This document shows positions 1-6,749 of a stretch of DNA of 15,352 nt, one piece after another (positions within the stretch are counted from its first letter, which is position 1; each line of letters begins with the position of its first letter). The stretch lies in the NCBI GenBank assembly GCA_944338265.1, contig CALVLO010000013.1, positions 1 through 15,352 on the forward strand, given 5' to 3'. The notes beneath the pieces are model-generated. The model searched no databases. It worked only from the letters and a program-made list of their open reading frames with translations, and was not told where the DNA came from. The stretch comes from an uncultured Clostridia bacterium. GTDB taxonomy: Bacteria; Bacillota; Clostridia; Christensenellales; Borkfalkiaceae. A program made the position numbers and the translations under genes.

Positions 1-17
1 AGCATTCGCGAGACTGA

Positions 18-110
18 GGGAGTTTTCCCGCCCCCCCTTAACGCGGCAACGCCGCTTTAAGGGGGGACGTCGCCGCATTCGCGGCAACAGGGGGGATTTC
101 GCCTCCCCCC
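18..110. repeat. Multi-hairpin REP-like intergenic element
   Basis: Non-coding stretch downstream of guaA packed with inverted repeats. A compound hairpin pairs CCCCCCTTAA (32-41) with TTAAGGGGGG (57-66) and encloses GCGGC-AAC-GCCGC (43-55) with one mismatched pair between the stems. A second hairpin is GCCGC-ATTC-GCGGC (72-85). A third pairs GGGGGGA (90-96) with TCCCCCC (104-110). The words GCATTCGCG and CGCGGCAAC each occur twice (2-10 and 75-83; 42-50 and 80-88). The density of hairpins suggests a REP/BIME-like intergenic repeat, but only one copy is visible here, so repetition across the genome is inferred. Confidence 0.5.
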
Positions 111-133
111 AACACTTGTTTTCAGGGAGGAAA

Positions 134-160
134 GCCGCCGAGCGTTCTACACTCGGCGGC
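134..160 (-). terminator. Probable rho-independent terminator of guaA
   Basis: A perfect 9-bp stem, GCCGCCGAG (134-142) with CTCGGCGGC (152-160), encloses a 9-nt loop 36 bases beyond the guaA stop codon. On the minus strand the stem is followed by TTTCCTCC, a short and imperfect U-tract. On the plus strand it is followed by AAAAGGG, so it fits minus-strand termination better. Confidence 0.6.
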
Positions 161-195
161 AAAAGGGATCACCATCTCAAAAAAAGCGTGCCCCC

Positions 196-1731
196 TCACT
201 CCCATTCAATCGTCGCCGGCGGTTTGGAGGTAATATCGTACACAATGCGGTTGGCGTGCGGCACCTCGTTGGTGATGCGCGTAGAGATGCGCTCCAACAC
301 GTCGAACGGGATGCGCGCCCAATCGGCGGTCATGGCGTCCACGCTCGTCACGGCGCGGAGCGCGATCACATTCTCATAGGTGCGGAAATCCCCCTGCACG
401 CCCACCGTCTTACTGTTCGTGATCACGGCAAAATACTGCCAAATCTCGCGGTTTAACCCCGCCTTTGCGATCTCCTCACGGAAGATGAAGTCGGCTTCGC
501 GCAGGGTCGCGAGCTTCTCGCGCGTGACCTCGCCCATGATGCGGATGGCAAGCCCGGGCCCCGGGAATGGCTGCCGCTGCACAACGCTCTCGGGCAGCCC
601 CAGCTCCGTCCCGACGCGGCGCACTTCATCTTTGAAGAGGTCCCTCAGCGGCTCAACGATCTCCTTAAAATCGACGACGGAAGGCAGCCCGCCCACGTTG
701 TGGTGCGATTTGATGACGGCGCTCTTATCCTTTCCGCTCTCAATGACGTCGGGGTAGATCGTCCCCTGCACGAGGAAATCGACGGCGCCGATCTTCTTTG
801 CCTCCGCCTCGAACACCTTGATAAACTCCGCGCCGATGATCTTGCGCTTCTGCTCGGGTTCGGAGACGCCCTCCAATTTGGTAAGGAAGCGCTCCCCCGC
901 ATCCGCGCGGACTAGGTTCATGCCGAGCCCCTCTTTGAAGACGGTCATCACCTCTTCGCTCTCGCCCTTGCGCAGCAGCCCGTGATCGACAAAGACGCAG
1001 GTGAGGTTATCCCCCGCGGCGCGGTGCACGAGCGCCGCCGCAACGGCAGAATCCACCCCGCCGGACATGGCGCACAGCACCCGCTTGCCGCCGAGCTTCT
1101 CTTTTAGGGCTGCGACCTGCTCGGCGACGAAGTTCTTCATCGTCCAATCGCCCTTGGCGCCGCACACTTGATAGAGAAAGTTTTCAAGTAGCTTGTTGCC
1201 GTACTCCGAATGCACGACTTCGGGATGGAACTGCACGCCGTAGATGCGCCGTTCCGCGCTGCCGTACACGGTCACGGGGCAGCTCTCCGTCGAAGCAAGC
1301 ACCGCAAAGCCCTGCGGGACTTCGGTCACATGGTCGGTATGGCTCATCCAGCACACGCTTGCAGCGGGGATGCCCTCGGAGAGCGGGCTCGCCTTCACAA
1401 AGGAAAACTCCCGCTTGCCGTATTCGCTCTGCGCGGCGCGCTCCACCCTCCCGCCCAGCGTGTGGGCGATGAGCTGGCAGCCGTAGCAGATGCCGAGCAC
1501 GGGGATGCCGAGCGCCAAGATCTCCCCGTCGATCTGCGGCGCCGCAGGGTCGTACACGCTGTTGGGCCCGCCCGTAAAGATGATGCCGATGGGATCGTAA
1601 GCCCTGATCGCCTCAACGGTCATATCGCACGACTTCAGATCGCAATAGACGCCGAGATCGCGCACCCGCCGCGCAATAAGTTGGTTGTACTGCCCGCCGA
1701 AATCGAGGACGAGCACTCTCTGATGCTGCAT
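196..1731 (-). CDS. guaA: GMP synthase (glutamine-hydrolysing)
   Basis: Converts XMP to GMP using ATP and glutamine, the last step of guanine nucleotide synthesis, in the cytoplasm. The 511-residue protein has the family's usual length. The N-terminal class I glutamine amidotransferase shows the nucleophile elbow GICYGCQ (Cys82) and the FHPE triad segment (His169, Glu171). The ATP pyrophosphatase P-loop is SGGVDS (223-228). The C-terminal dimerisation domain contains QRQPFPGPGLAIR and ends KPPATIEWE, the classic GuaA terminus. I chose the ATG at 1731 because the conserved start MQHQRVLVLDFGGQ lies there, with GGAG six bases upstream. A longer in-frame start at 1791 would be encoded by the intercistronic hairpin. 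It is last in the operon after guaB. Confidence 0.98.
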   Translation of the reverse strand: MQHQRVLVLDFGGQYNQLIARRVRDLGVYCDLKSCDMTVEAIRAYDPIGIIFTGGPNSVYDPAAPQIDGEILALGIPVLGICYGCQLIAHTLGGRVERAAQSEYGKREFSFVKASPLSEGIPAASVCWMSHTDHVTEVPQGFAVLASTESCPVTVYGSAERRIYGVQFHPEVVHSEYGNKLLENFLYQVCGAKGDWTMKNFVAEQVAALKEKLGGKRVLCAMSGGVDSAVAAALVHRAAGDNLTCVFVDHGLLRKGESEEVMTVFKEGLGMNLVRADAGERFLTKLEGVSEPEQKRKIIGAEFIKVFEAEAKKIGAVDFLVQGTIYPDVIESGKDKSAVIKSHHNVGGLPSVVDFKEIVEPLRDLFKDEVRRVGTELGLPESVVQRQPFPGPGLAIRIMGEVTREKLATLREADFIFREEIAKAGLNREIWQYFAVITNSKTVGVQGDFRTYENVIALRAVTSVDAMTADWARIPFDVLERISTRITNEVPHANRIVYDITSKPPATIEWE

Positions 1732-1763
1732 GATCTTCTCCGTAATTTGTTTGATTTTAGCAG

Positions 1764-1787
1764 GAAAACGCCCCTTGGGGCGTTTTC
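1764..1787 (-). terminator. Intercistronic hairpin between guaB and guaA
   Basis: A perfect inverted repeat, GAAAACGCCCC (1764-1774) and GGGGCGTTTTC (1777-1787), lies just after the guaB stop and 33 bases before the guaA start. In minus-strand RNA it is an A-run, a GC stem and a U-run, as in an intrinsic terminator, although the U-run lies within the stem. A second palindrome, GCAAATTTGC (1788-1797), sits directly beside it. It probably ends part of the guaB transcripts or protects their 3' ends, which would lower guaA relative to guaB. Confidence 0.6.
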
Positions 1788-1798
1788 GCAAATTTGCC

Positions 1799-3259
1799 TT
1801 AGTGCATGGAATTCATCGAATAGTTGGGCGCTTCCTTGCTGATGGAAATATCGTGCGGGTGGCTCTCCAAAAGCCCTGCGTTGGTGATGCGCACGAACTC
1901 GGAATTTTTTCTCAGCTCCTCGATGTTCGCCTTCCCGCAATAGCCCATGCCCGAGCGGATGCCGCCCGTCATCTGATAGATGATGTCCGAGACGGAGCCG
2001 CGGTAAGGGACGCGCCCCTCCACGCCCTCGGGAACGAATTTGGAAGAATTTTCCTGGAAATAGCGGTCTTTCGAGCCCGCAGCCATCGCGGAGAGCGAAC
2101 CCATGCCGCGGTACACTTTGAAGCTCCTGCCCTGATAGAGCTCGATCTCGCCGGGGCTCTCGGTGGTGCCCGCGAGCATGGAGCCGATCATGACGGCGCT
2201 GCCGCCCGCCGCAAGGGCTTTCACGATGTCGCCCGAATACTTGATGCCGCCGTCTGCGATGATGCGCTTGCCCAGCTTATCCGCCGCCTCGGCGCAGTCC
2301 ATCACGGCGGTGAGCTGCGGCACGCCGATGCCCGCCACAACGCGCGTCGTGCAGATGGAGCCGGGGCCGATGCCCACCTTCACCACGTCCGCACCCGCCT
2401 CGATGAGCGCCTTGGTGCCCGAAGCCGTGGCGATATTGCCCGCAATGAGCGGGACCTTGGGGAATGCCGCCTTGATCTCGGCGATCTTTTTGAGCACCAT
2501 CTTGGAGTGCCCGTGCGCCGTATCGATGGCAATGATATCCGCCTTTGCCTCCACGAGCGCCGCAACGCGCTCCATCGTATTGGCGGAGGTCCCGACCGCC
2601 GCGCCGACCAAAAGCCTGCCGTTCTTGTCGCGCGCGGAGTTGGGGTATTGGATGCTCTTTTCAATATCCTTGATGGTGATGAGCCCCTTCAAGAAGCCCT
2701 TCTCATCGACGATGGGCAGCTTTTCGATGCGGTGCTTACCCAAGATCTTCTGCGCATCGGCAAGCGAGGTGCCCACGGGCGCGGTGACGAGGTTGTCCTT
2801 CGTCATCACATTCTCGATGGGCTGATCGAAATTGGTCTCGAACCTTAAATCGCGGTTGGTGAGGATCCCCACGAGCTTGCCGCCCTTGGTGATGGGCACG
2901 CCGCTGATGCGGTAGCGCTCCATGAGCGCCACGGCGTCGCGCACCAAATTCTGCGGCTCCAAATAGAAGGGATCGGTGATGACGCCGTGCTCCGAACGCT
3001 TTACCTTATCCACTTCCTTCGCCTGCTCTTCGATGGACATATTCTTGTGGATGATGCCCATCCCGCCCTCGCGCGCCATGGCAATGGCGAGGCGGCTCTC
3101 CGTCACCGTATCCATCGCGGCGGAGATGATGGGGATGTTCAGATTTATCCCCTTCGTGAGCGTCGTTCTCAGGTCCACTTCGTTCGGCAATACGTCGGAT
3201 GCCTGCGGAATGAGAAGCACGTCGTCGAACGTAAGCCCTTCCTTCACGATTTTACTCAT
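1799..3259 (-). CDS. guaB: IMP dehydrogenase
   Basis: Oxidises IMP to XMP with NAD+, the committed step to guanine nucleotides, as a cytoplasmic tetramer. The 486-residue length is typical. The TIM barrel starts with GLTFDDVLLIPQ. Two CBS domains are inserted at about residues 95-203 and normally bind adenine/guanine nucleotides for allosteric control. The catalytic loop GPGSICTTR places the active cysteine at 303, and the flap region GRVPYRGSV is present. The ATG at 3259 has an excellent GGAGG site eight bases upstream. The start overlaps the end of the preceding membrane-protein gene by eight bases, which implies one transcript and translational coupling. guaA follows after 67 bases that hold a hairpin. 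Confidence 0.98.
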   Translation of the reverse strand: MSKIVKEGLTFDDVLLIPQASDVLPNEVDLRTTLTKGINLNIPIISAAMDTVTESRLAIAMAREGGMGIIHKNMSIEEQAKEVDKVKRSEHGVITDPFYLEPQNLVRDAVALMERYRISGVPITKGGKLVGILTNRDLRFETNFDQPIENVMTKDNLVTAPVGTSLADAQKILGKHRIEKLPIVDEKGFLKGLITIKDIEKSIQYPNSARDKNGRLLVGAAVGTSANTMERVAALVEAKADIIAIDTAHGHSKMVLKKIAEIKAAFPKVPLIAGNIATASGTKALIEAGADVVKVGIGPGSICTTRVVAGIGVPQLTAVMDCAEAADKLGKRIIADGGIKYSGDIVKALAAGGSAVMIGSMLAGTTESPGEIELYQGRSFKVYRGMGSLSAMAAGSKDRYFQENSSKFVPEGVEGRVPYRGSVSDIIYQMTGGIRSGMGYCGKANIEELRKNSEFVRITNAGLLESHPHDISISKEAPNYSMNSMH

Positions 3260-3872
3260 TTGCGATTCCCTCCAGAATTGTTCGGATATTTAGATAGTCC
3301 TTCGTCTCTTCAAATCCCCCCGCCTGCACCGCCGCAAGCAGCTTTGCGCAGAAGGCTGCATCCTCCTTCTTTGCCGCCTCTACGGCAAGCGCGATCACGG
3401 GATTGCCCGCGGGAAAGCTTGTTTGCGTCTCCGAGAGAGCAAGTCCGATGGCTTCCTCTCCGTCCTCCGCCGCGAGGCGGTATTTGACGCAGGCGCCCAG
3501 CCCCACCACATAGCCGCGGTAGCTGTACTGCTGCGCGCCCTTTTCCGCCGAGATCTGCTCCTCTCGCTGTTCGCAGAGCGCCGCGAACGCCTCCCCGTCC
3601 TCATATAAAAGGTCAAAGCGCTCGTTCGCCGTCTTATCGTCGTATCCCTTGGCGGCGCAGATCTCAAAGGATCGCGCAAGATAGTAAAGATCGTCCGAAC
3701 GTTCGTATTCCTGATAGGCGTAATCGGCGCCGATGCGCTCGAGCCCGAGCGAGAGGGTAAGCCGCATCATCTGCGCGGGGGCGACCAAGGAGACGATGCC
3801 GAATGCGGCAAACGCGAGCACAATGGTGACGCCGAGCGTGATGAACGCTGTTTTTATGATAAGTTTTCTCAT
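3252..3872 (-). CDS. Unknown single-helix membrane protein, guaBA operon
   Basis: I do not recognise this 206-residue protein. One hydrophobic helix at about residues 7-32 (IKTAFITLGVTIVLAFAAF and following) anchors it to the membrane. The rest is hydrophilic and probably helical, rich in Ala, Glu and aromatic residues, with a tyrosine-rich segment (YAYQEYERSDDLYYLARSFE) reminiscent of TPR-like helical repeats, although I could not assign one. No catalytic motif is evident. It is the first gene of the operon: its stop codon overlaps the guaB start by eight bases, so expression is tied to GMP synthesis. The ATG at 3872 has no Shine-Dalgarno sequence. A possible 10-codon upstream ORF (3869-3901) overlaps its start as ATGA. 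Being a real gene is well supported by the tight overlap and promoter; its role is unknown. Confidence 0.85.
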   Translation of the reverse strand: MRKLIIKTAFITLGVTIVLAFAAFGIVSLVAPAQMMRLTLSLGLERIGADYAYQEYERSDDLYYLARSFEICAAKGYDDKTANERFDLLYEDGEAFAALCEQREEQISAEKGAQQYSYRGYVVGLGACVKYRLAAEDGEEAIGLALSETQTSFPAGNPVIALAVEAAKKEDAAFCAKLLAAVQAGGFEETKDYLNIRTILEGIANE

Positions 3873-3919
3873 AGCAACATAATCTGCCGCGGCGCAAGCA
3901 TCGCCGCGTGATTTTAGCT

Positions 3920-3948
3920 ATTTTAACACACGCGCGGCAAAAATGCAA
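3920..3948 (-). promoter_or_regulatory. Sigma-A-type promoter of the guaBA operon
   Basis: On the minus strand TTGCAT (3948-3943), a 17-base spacer and TAAAAT (3925-3920) match the sigma-A consensus well. The start of transcription is expected near 3913, giving a leader of roughly 40 bases before the membrane-protein ATG at 3872. That leader is too short for a purine riboswitch aptamer. It contains a small GCGGCG/CGCCGC inverted repeat. Confidence 0.75.
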
Positions 3949-4012
3949 CCGAATGAGGGGAAAAAGTCGCGAAAAGTCATGCCGCGCCTCCGAAAAGCAT
4001 AAGGATAGCTGT

Positions 4013-4672
4013 ATGAAAAAACGCTTCTGCCTGTTTCTTGTCGCCGCGGCGCTCCTGCCGCTGTGCGCCGCCTGCGCCCCCTACCGCTACAACGACTGCC
4101 TCTCCGAAGTGCGGAGCGATCTGTTCCTCGCCGAAACGGAGGACTTTACGCTCACGCTCGCCTGCGTGGAGCGCGAGTATCCCTATGCCGACGACGGCAT
4201 CCCCTGCCCGATGAGCAAAACCGTGCAGGTGACCCTCTCCCCCCTCACCCCGCCCGCGGGCGACGTAAGCATCTTTGTGGGCGAGGGGGAAGCGCGCCTC
4301 GGCGGCGAGGCGTCCTACCGCACGACGCGGGGCGACTATACCTACTCGGAGGGGGTGGATGCCTTCCCCGAGGACAGCGTAACGGTCACCGTCCTGTACG
4401 GCGAGCAGGAACACACCCTCGCCGCAACTTCGGTCAGAACGGAGTCGACGCTCTCGCCCGAAGAGGCGCTCGCCCGCGGCACGGAGGCGGAGCGGGAGAC
4501 GCTCGAACGCATGCGGGAGGCGGGCAGCCTCGAGATCGCCGTGCGCCTGCTGCGGCGGGATAAAAATTACTACTATTTTGCCGTGACGGACGGCAAAACG
4601 CGCATCGCCCTCCTTCTGGACGGCGAAACGGGCGAACAGCTCGCCCGCAGGGAAGACGGCTTGCGCTCCTGA
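4013..4672 (+). CDS. Unknown exported lipoprotein
   Basis: The protein has 219 residues starting at MKKRFCLFLVAAALLPLCAAC. A positively charged N-terminus, a hydrophobic core and a cysteine at residue 21 preceded by CAA make a slightly degenerate lipobox, so lipid anchoring on the outer face of the membrane is likely but not certain. The mature part looks beta-rich and soluble, ending in the segment YYYFAVTDGKTRIALLLDG (roughly residues 185-203), which resembles small PepSY-like or ligand-binding beta sheets only in general style. I recognise no family. I chose the ATG at 4013 over the upstream in-frame ATG at 3908 because it begins the signal peptide and has AAGGA seven bases upstream. It is transcribed divergently from the guaBA operon. 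No terminator is clear before the next promoter. Confidence 0.8.
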   Translation: MKKRFCLFLVAAALLPLCAACAPYRYNDCLSEVRSDLFLAETEDFTLTLACVEREYPYADDGIPCPMSKTVQVTLSPLTPPAGDVSIFVGEGEARLGGEASYRTTRGDYTYSEGVDAFPEDSVTVTVLYGEQEHTLAATSVRTESTLSPEEALARGTEAERETLERMREAGSLEIAVRLLRRDKNYYYFAVTDGKTRIALLLDGETGEQLARREDGLRS

Positions 4673-4688
4673 AAGGGCGCAAACGCAT

Positions 4689-4717
4689 TTGACAGCGCGC
4701 CCCAAATGCGGTATACT
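4689..4717 (+). promoter_or_regulatory. Consensus sigma-A promoter of the papain-like gene
   Basis: TTGACA (4689-4694), a 17-base spacer and TATACT (4712-4717) form a near-perfect sigma-A promoter. It starts 17 bases after the lipoprotein stop codon, so the next gene can be expressed independently. The start of transcription is expected near 4724, inside the duplicated -10 unit that follows. Confidence 0.85.
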
Positions 4718-4731
4718 AAATGCGGTATACT
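4704..4731 (+). repeat. 14-bp tandem duplication of the -10 region
   Basis: AAATGCGGTATACT occurs twice head to tail (4704-4717 and 4718-4731) with no mismatch. Each copy contains the -10 hexamer TATACT. The second hexamer (4726-4731) lies 31 bases from the TTGACA, and the sequence 17 bases before it (CAAATG) is not a -35 box, so only the first copy looks well placed. Confidence 0.9.
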
Positions 4732-4757
4732 AATGGAAAACAAAAGGAGAACATGCC

Positions 4758-5621
4758 GTGCGGGTCTTCAAAAAGATCTTAAAAATCAGCGGATTTGTGC
4801 TGCTCGCCCTCCTGATGGGGCTGAGCATGCTCATCGCATTCGCCGCGGCATTCTTCTCGATCGCAGACGGCGCGGTCGATCTGTCCGCGCGCACCCTCCC
4901 CTCCTACGCGCGGGAGGATATCTCCGCACTCGCCCAAAAGACGGATTGGACGGAGGAGGAATATCGCACCCTCTACTTGCAGACGGGGCTCGGGAAGAGC
5001 GCGCTCGACGGCATGAAGGGCAACGCGGCGCGCATCCTCTCCTTTCAGGATGCGCTCTTTTACGAGGGCGAACTCGAACACGAGCAGGTGGCATTCACCA
5101 CCAAGCGCGATATCTTTGCCGATGGCTACCGCGCCCCCATGGTCGATTTGGAAGAGGGCGACGTGCTCGTCTCCTCCGTCTGCCACACCTTCGGATGGCG
5201 CAACGGGCATGCCGCCATCATCGTAGACGGCGCGGGCGAGAACACGCTCGAATCCGTCTCGCTCGGCATTCCCAGCACCGTCAGCTACGGCGGGAGTGCT
5301 TGGTTCCGCGAGAGCGCGAACTTTATGGTGCTCCGCCTCAAAGGCGCCTCTCAAGAAGAGCGCGCCGCCATCGCCCAAACGGCGCTCGAGCGCCTGCGCG
5401 GCGTAGACTATTCCATCACCGTGGGCGTCTTCTCCCCCAAAGACCAGGGCGAAACCCCCAAAGAAACGCACTGCTCCCACCTCGTATGGCAGGCGTACAA
5501 ATATTACGGATACGATATCGATTCGGATGGCGGCGCAGTCTGCACCTGCCGCGACATTGCAAACAGCGACCTCTTCGAAGTCGTCCAGGTCTTCGGCTTC
5601 GACCCCGTAAAACTTTGGTAA
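4758..5621 (+). CDS. Membrane-anchored permuted papain-like (YiiX/NlpC-P60-type) protein
   Basis: This 287-residue protein has one N-terminal membrane helix (about 9-36), a helical linker, then a domain from about residue 130. In that domain EEGDVLVSS leads into RNGHAAIIVDG (His151) and, much later, THCSHLVWQAYKYYG (Cys239). A histidine before a cysteine is the arrangement of circularly permuted papain-fold enzymes (YiiX/YebB, Peptidase C92, LRAT-like), which hydrolyse or transfer amide or ester bonds. The likely target is cell wall peptide or lipid outside the membrane, but the substrate is unknown. The start is GTG at 4758, supported by AAGGAG eight bases upstream; the ATG at 4753 is out of frame. 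It has its own promoter and may act with the neighbouring lipoprotein. Confidence 0.8.
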   Translation: MRVFKKILKISGFVLLALLMGLSMLIAFAAAFFSIADGAVDLSARTLPSYAREDISALAQKTDWTEEEYRTLYLQTGLGKSALDGMKGNAARILSFQDALFYEGELEHEQVAFTTKRDIFADGYRAPMVDLEEGDVLVSSVCHTFGWRNGHAAIIVDGAGENTLESVSLGIPSTVSYGGSAWFRESANFMVLRLKGASQEERAAIAQTALERLRGVDYSITVGVFSPKDQGETPKETHCSHLVWQAYKYYGYDIDSDGGAVCTCRDIANSDLFEVVQVFGFDPVKLW

Positions 5622-5725
5622 GCACACCATAAAATTAAGTCAAAATAGATCGATCCTCTTCTCGCAAAGCCGCGGTAATTTTTTCAAAACATTACAAAAT
5701 TCATGCAAAGAACATCGTTTGGCGA

Positions 5726-5754
5726 TTGCATTTTTTTGGCGTTTCTGATATAAT
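5726..5754 (+). promoter_or_regulatory. Promoter of the membrane protein/TIR cassette
   Basis: TTGCAT (5726-5731), a 17-base spacer and a perfect TATAAT (5749-5754), preceded by TG one base upstream, form an extended -10 promoter. The start of transcription is expected near 5761, giving a leader of about 26 bases with AAAGGA six bases before the ATG at 5787. The sequence from 5622 to 5725 is AT-rich with no further recognisable element. Confidence 0.8.
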
Positions 5755-5786
5755 GGAATCGTTTATCTACATGCAAAGGAAAAAAG

Positions 5787-6308
5787 ATGATAGATAAAGA
5801 TTTATGTTTGGCAGAGATCCAACAGCTTCACAATGCCGTAAGCGATTTTTCGCATCAAAGCATTTCGATCAAAAAACTATCGATCACCATTTATTTGGCA
5901 TTCCTTTCCATCTACTTCGGATTTCGCGATGATTCGCCAACGATGCCGAGCGCCGTATTTTGGATCATCGGGATCCTCATCCCCGTATTTTGCTACATTT
6001 ACGAGATCTATATCGATTACACACGCCAACGATTGCGCGCCCGCATGAACAACCTATGCCGAAAATTCGAAGTGGCTATGACCATCCCCCCGCGGCAGGA
6101 AAAAAGAGTTCGGGTGCGTTTCCTCATGTTTGAACTCGGCCGCAATGCAGCATCCAATCGGGTCTGCCTGTATCGCAGAAGAAATTATACAAATCCCGCG
6201 GAATCATTTTATTACATTGATCTTCTGCATCTTATGTACACCATATATTTGATAGAAATCCTCATCACGGTCATGACCGGCTGCATTCTTAGGTCATCAT
6301 ATCTTTGA
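5787..6308 (+). CDS. Three-helix membrane protein, partner of the TIR gene
   Basis: A 173-residue protein of no family I can name with confidence. Hydrophobic segments lie at about residues 30-46, 56-76 and 142-168. The second is followed by a charged stretch, DYTRQRLRARMNNLCRKFE, so a basic cytoplasmic region of about 65 residues separates helices two and three. The two close N-terminal helices followed by an Arg-rich segment recall SLATT-like two-helix proteins of bacterial conflict systems; this is resemblance only, and no nucleotide-binding (SLOG, Macro, SAVED) domain is present. GC is intermediate (31 of 60 bases at 6001-6060). It leads a two-gene unit with the TIR gene. Its C-terminal 56 bases are duplicated downstream, so the present C-terminus may differ from the ancestral one. 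Confidence 0.75.
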   Translation: MIDKDLCLAEIQQLHNAVSDFSHQSISIKKLSITIYLAFLSIYFGFRDDSPTMPSAVFWIIGILIPVFCYIYEIYIDYTRQRLRARMNNLCRKFEVAMTIPPRQEKRVRVRFLMFELGRNAASNRVCLYRRRNYTNPAESFYYIDLLHLMYTIYLIEILITVMTGCILRSSYL

Positions 6309-6352
6309 TAAAAATCCTCATCACGATCGGCTGTATTCTTTGGGCATCATAA
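6249..6352 (+). repeat. Imperfect 56-bp tandem duplication at the gene junction
   Basis: The sequence starting at 6249 is repeated from 6305 with a 56-base period. Shared blocks include AAATCCTCATCACG, CGGCTG, ATTCTT and CATCAT. Copy one encodes the end of the membrane protein (LIEILITVMTGCILRSSY). Copy two, in its original frame, would read LIKILITIGCILWAS and then TAA, two bases before the TIR gene's ATG. It is not translated in that frame now because the gene stops at 6308. Confidence 0.85.
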
Positions 6353-6354
6353 CC

Positions 6355-6729
6355 ATGAACAAACAAAAAATATTTCTTTCATATACCTTAAAAGGAAACG
6401 ACGTTACCATCTCGTTCTTGAATAAACTGAGAACTTGGCTGGAAGCGCAAAATTTAACGACCTATATCGATTTTTTAGATAACGAGTATAATGCTGCGAA
6501 CTTTCAAAAGAAGTTAGAGGCAGAACTTTTATCCTCCGACATCTTTCTGATCGTCAATTCTGCGCGCTACGAAGAATCGCATTGGGCAAATATAGAATTG
6601 CAAGAGGCGATCAAAGCAAATTTAGAAATCATCAACATTGAAAAAAGCACATTGGAAGCCTTGATGCAAACAATAGATTTTGATTATCTGAAAAAACATT
6701 ATCAGAAAAAGCAATTGGCTCCTGCATGA
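6355..6729 (+). CDS. Small TIR-domain protein
   Basis: 124 residues, almost entirely one TIR domain. The start KIFLSYTLKG is the usual beta-A strand (K-[IV]-F-[IL]-S-Y). LNKLRTWLEAQNLTTYIDF is helix A and beta B, LLSSDIFLIVNSARYEESHW is the region around beta D, and ELQEA supplies Glu81, aligning with the catalytic glutamate of NAD+-consuming TIRs. Such enzymes cleave NAD+ or make cyclic ADP-ribose signals in antiphage systems (for example Thoeris ThsB). No other domain is attached. I chose the ATG at 6355; a TTG five codons earlier lies within the duplicated repeat. Neither has a good ribosome binding site. The gene is strikingly AT-rich (20 GC of 60 bases at 6421-6480). A defence role is inference from domain and context. 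Confidence 0.75.
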   Translation: MNKQKIFLSYTLKGNDVTISFLNKLRTWLEAQNLTTYIDFLDNEYNAANFQKKLEAELLSSDIFLIVNSARYEESHWANIELQEAIKANLEIINIEKSTLEALMQTIDFDYLKKHYQKKQLAPA

Positions 6730-6749
6730 TCTTTTCGGAAAAATAACCC

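Noticed and set aside
1730..2848. Long plus-strand frame (372 codons) opposite guaB
   Set aside because: Antisense shadow of guaB with Ala/Arg/His/Asp-rich low-information sequence.
3873..3912. Purine riboswitch upstream of the guaBA operon
   Set aside because: With transcription expected from about 3913, the leader is near 40 bases, too short for a purine aptamer, and none of its conserved loop sequence is visible.
4675..4702. GGGCGC/GCGCCC inverted repeat after the lipoprotein gene as a terminator
   Set aside because: Six base pairs with a 16-base loop that contains the -35 box, and no T-run follows; it is weak and probably chance.
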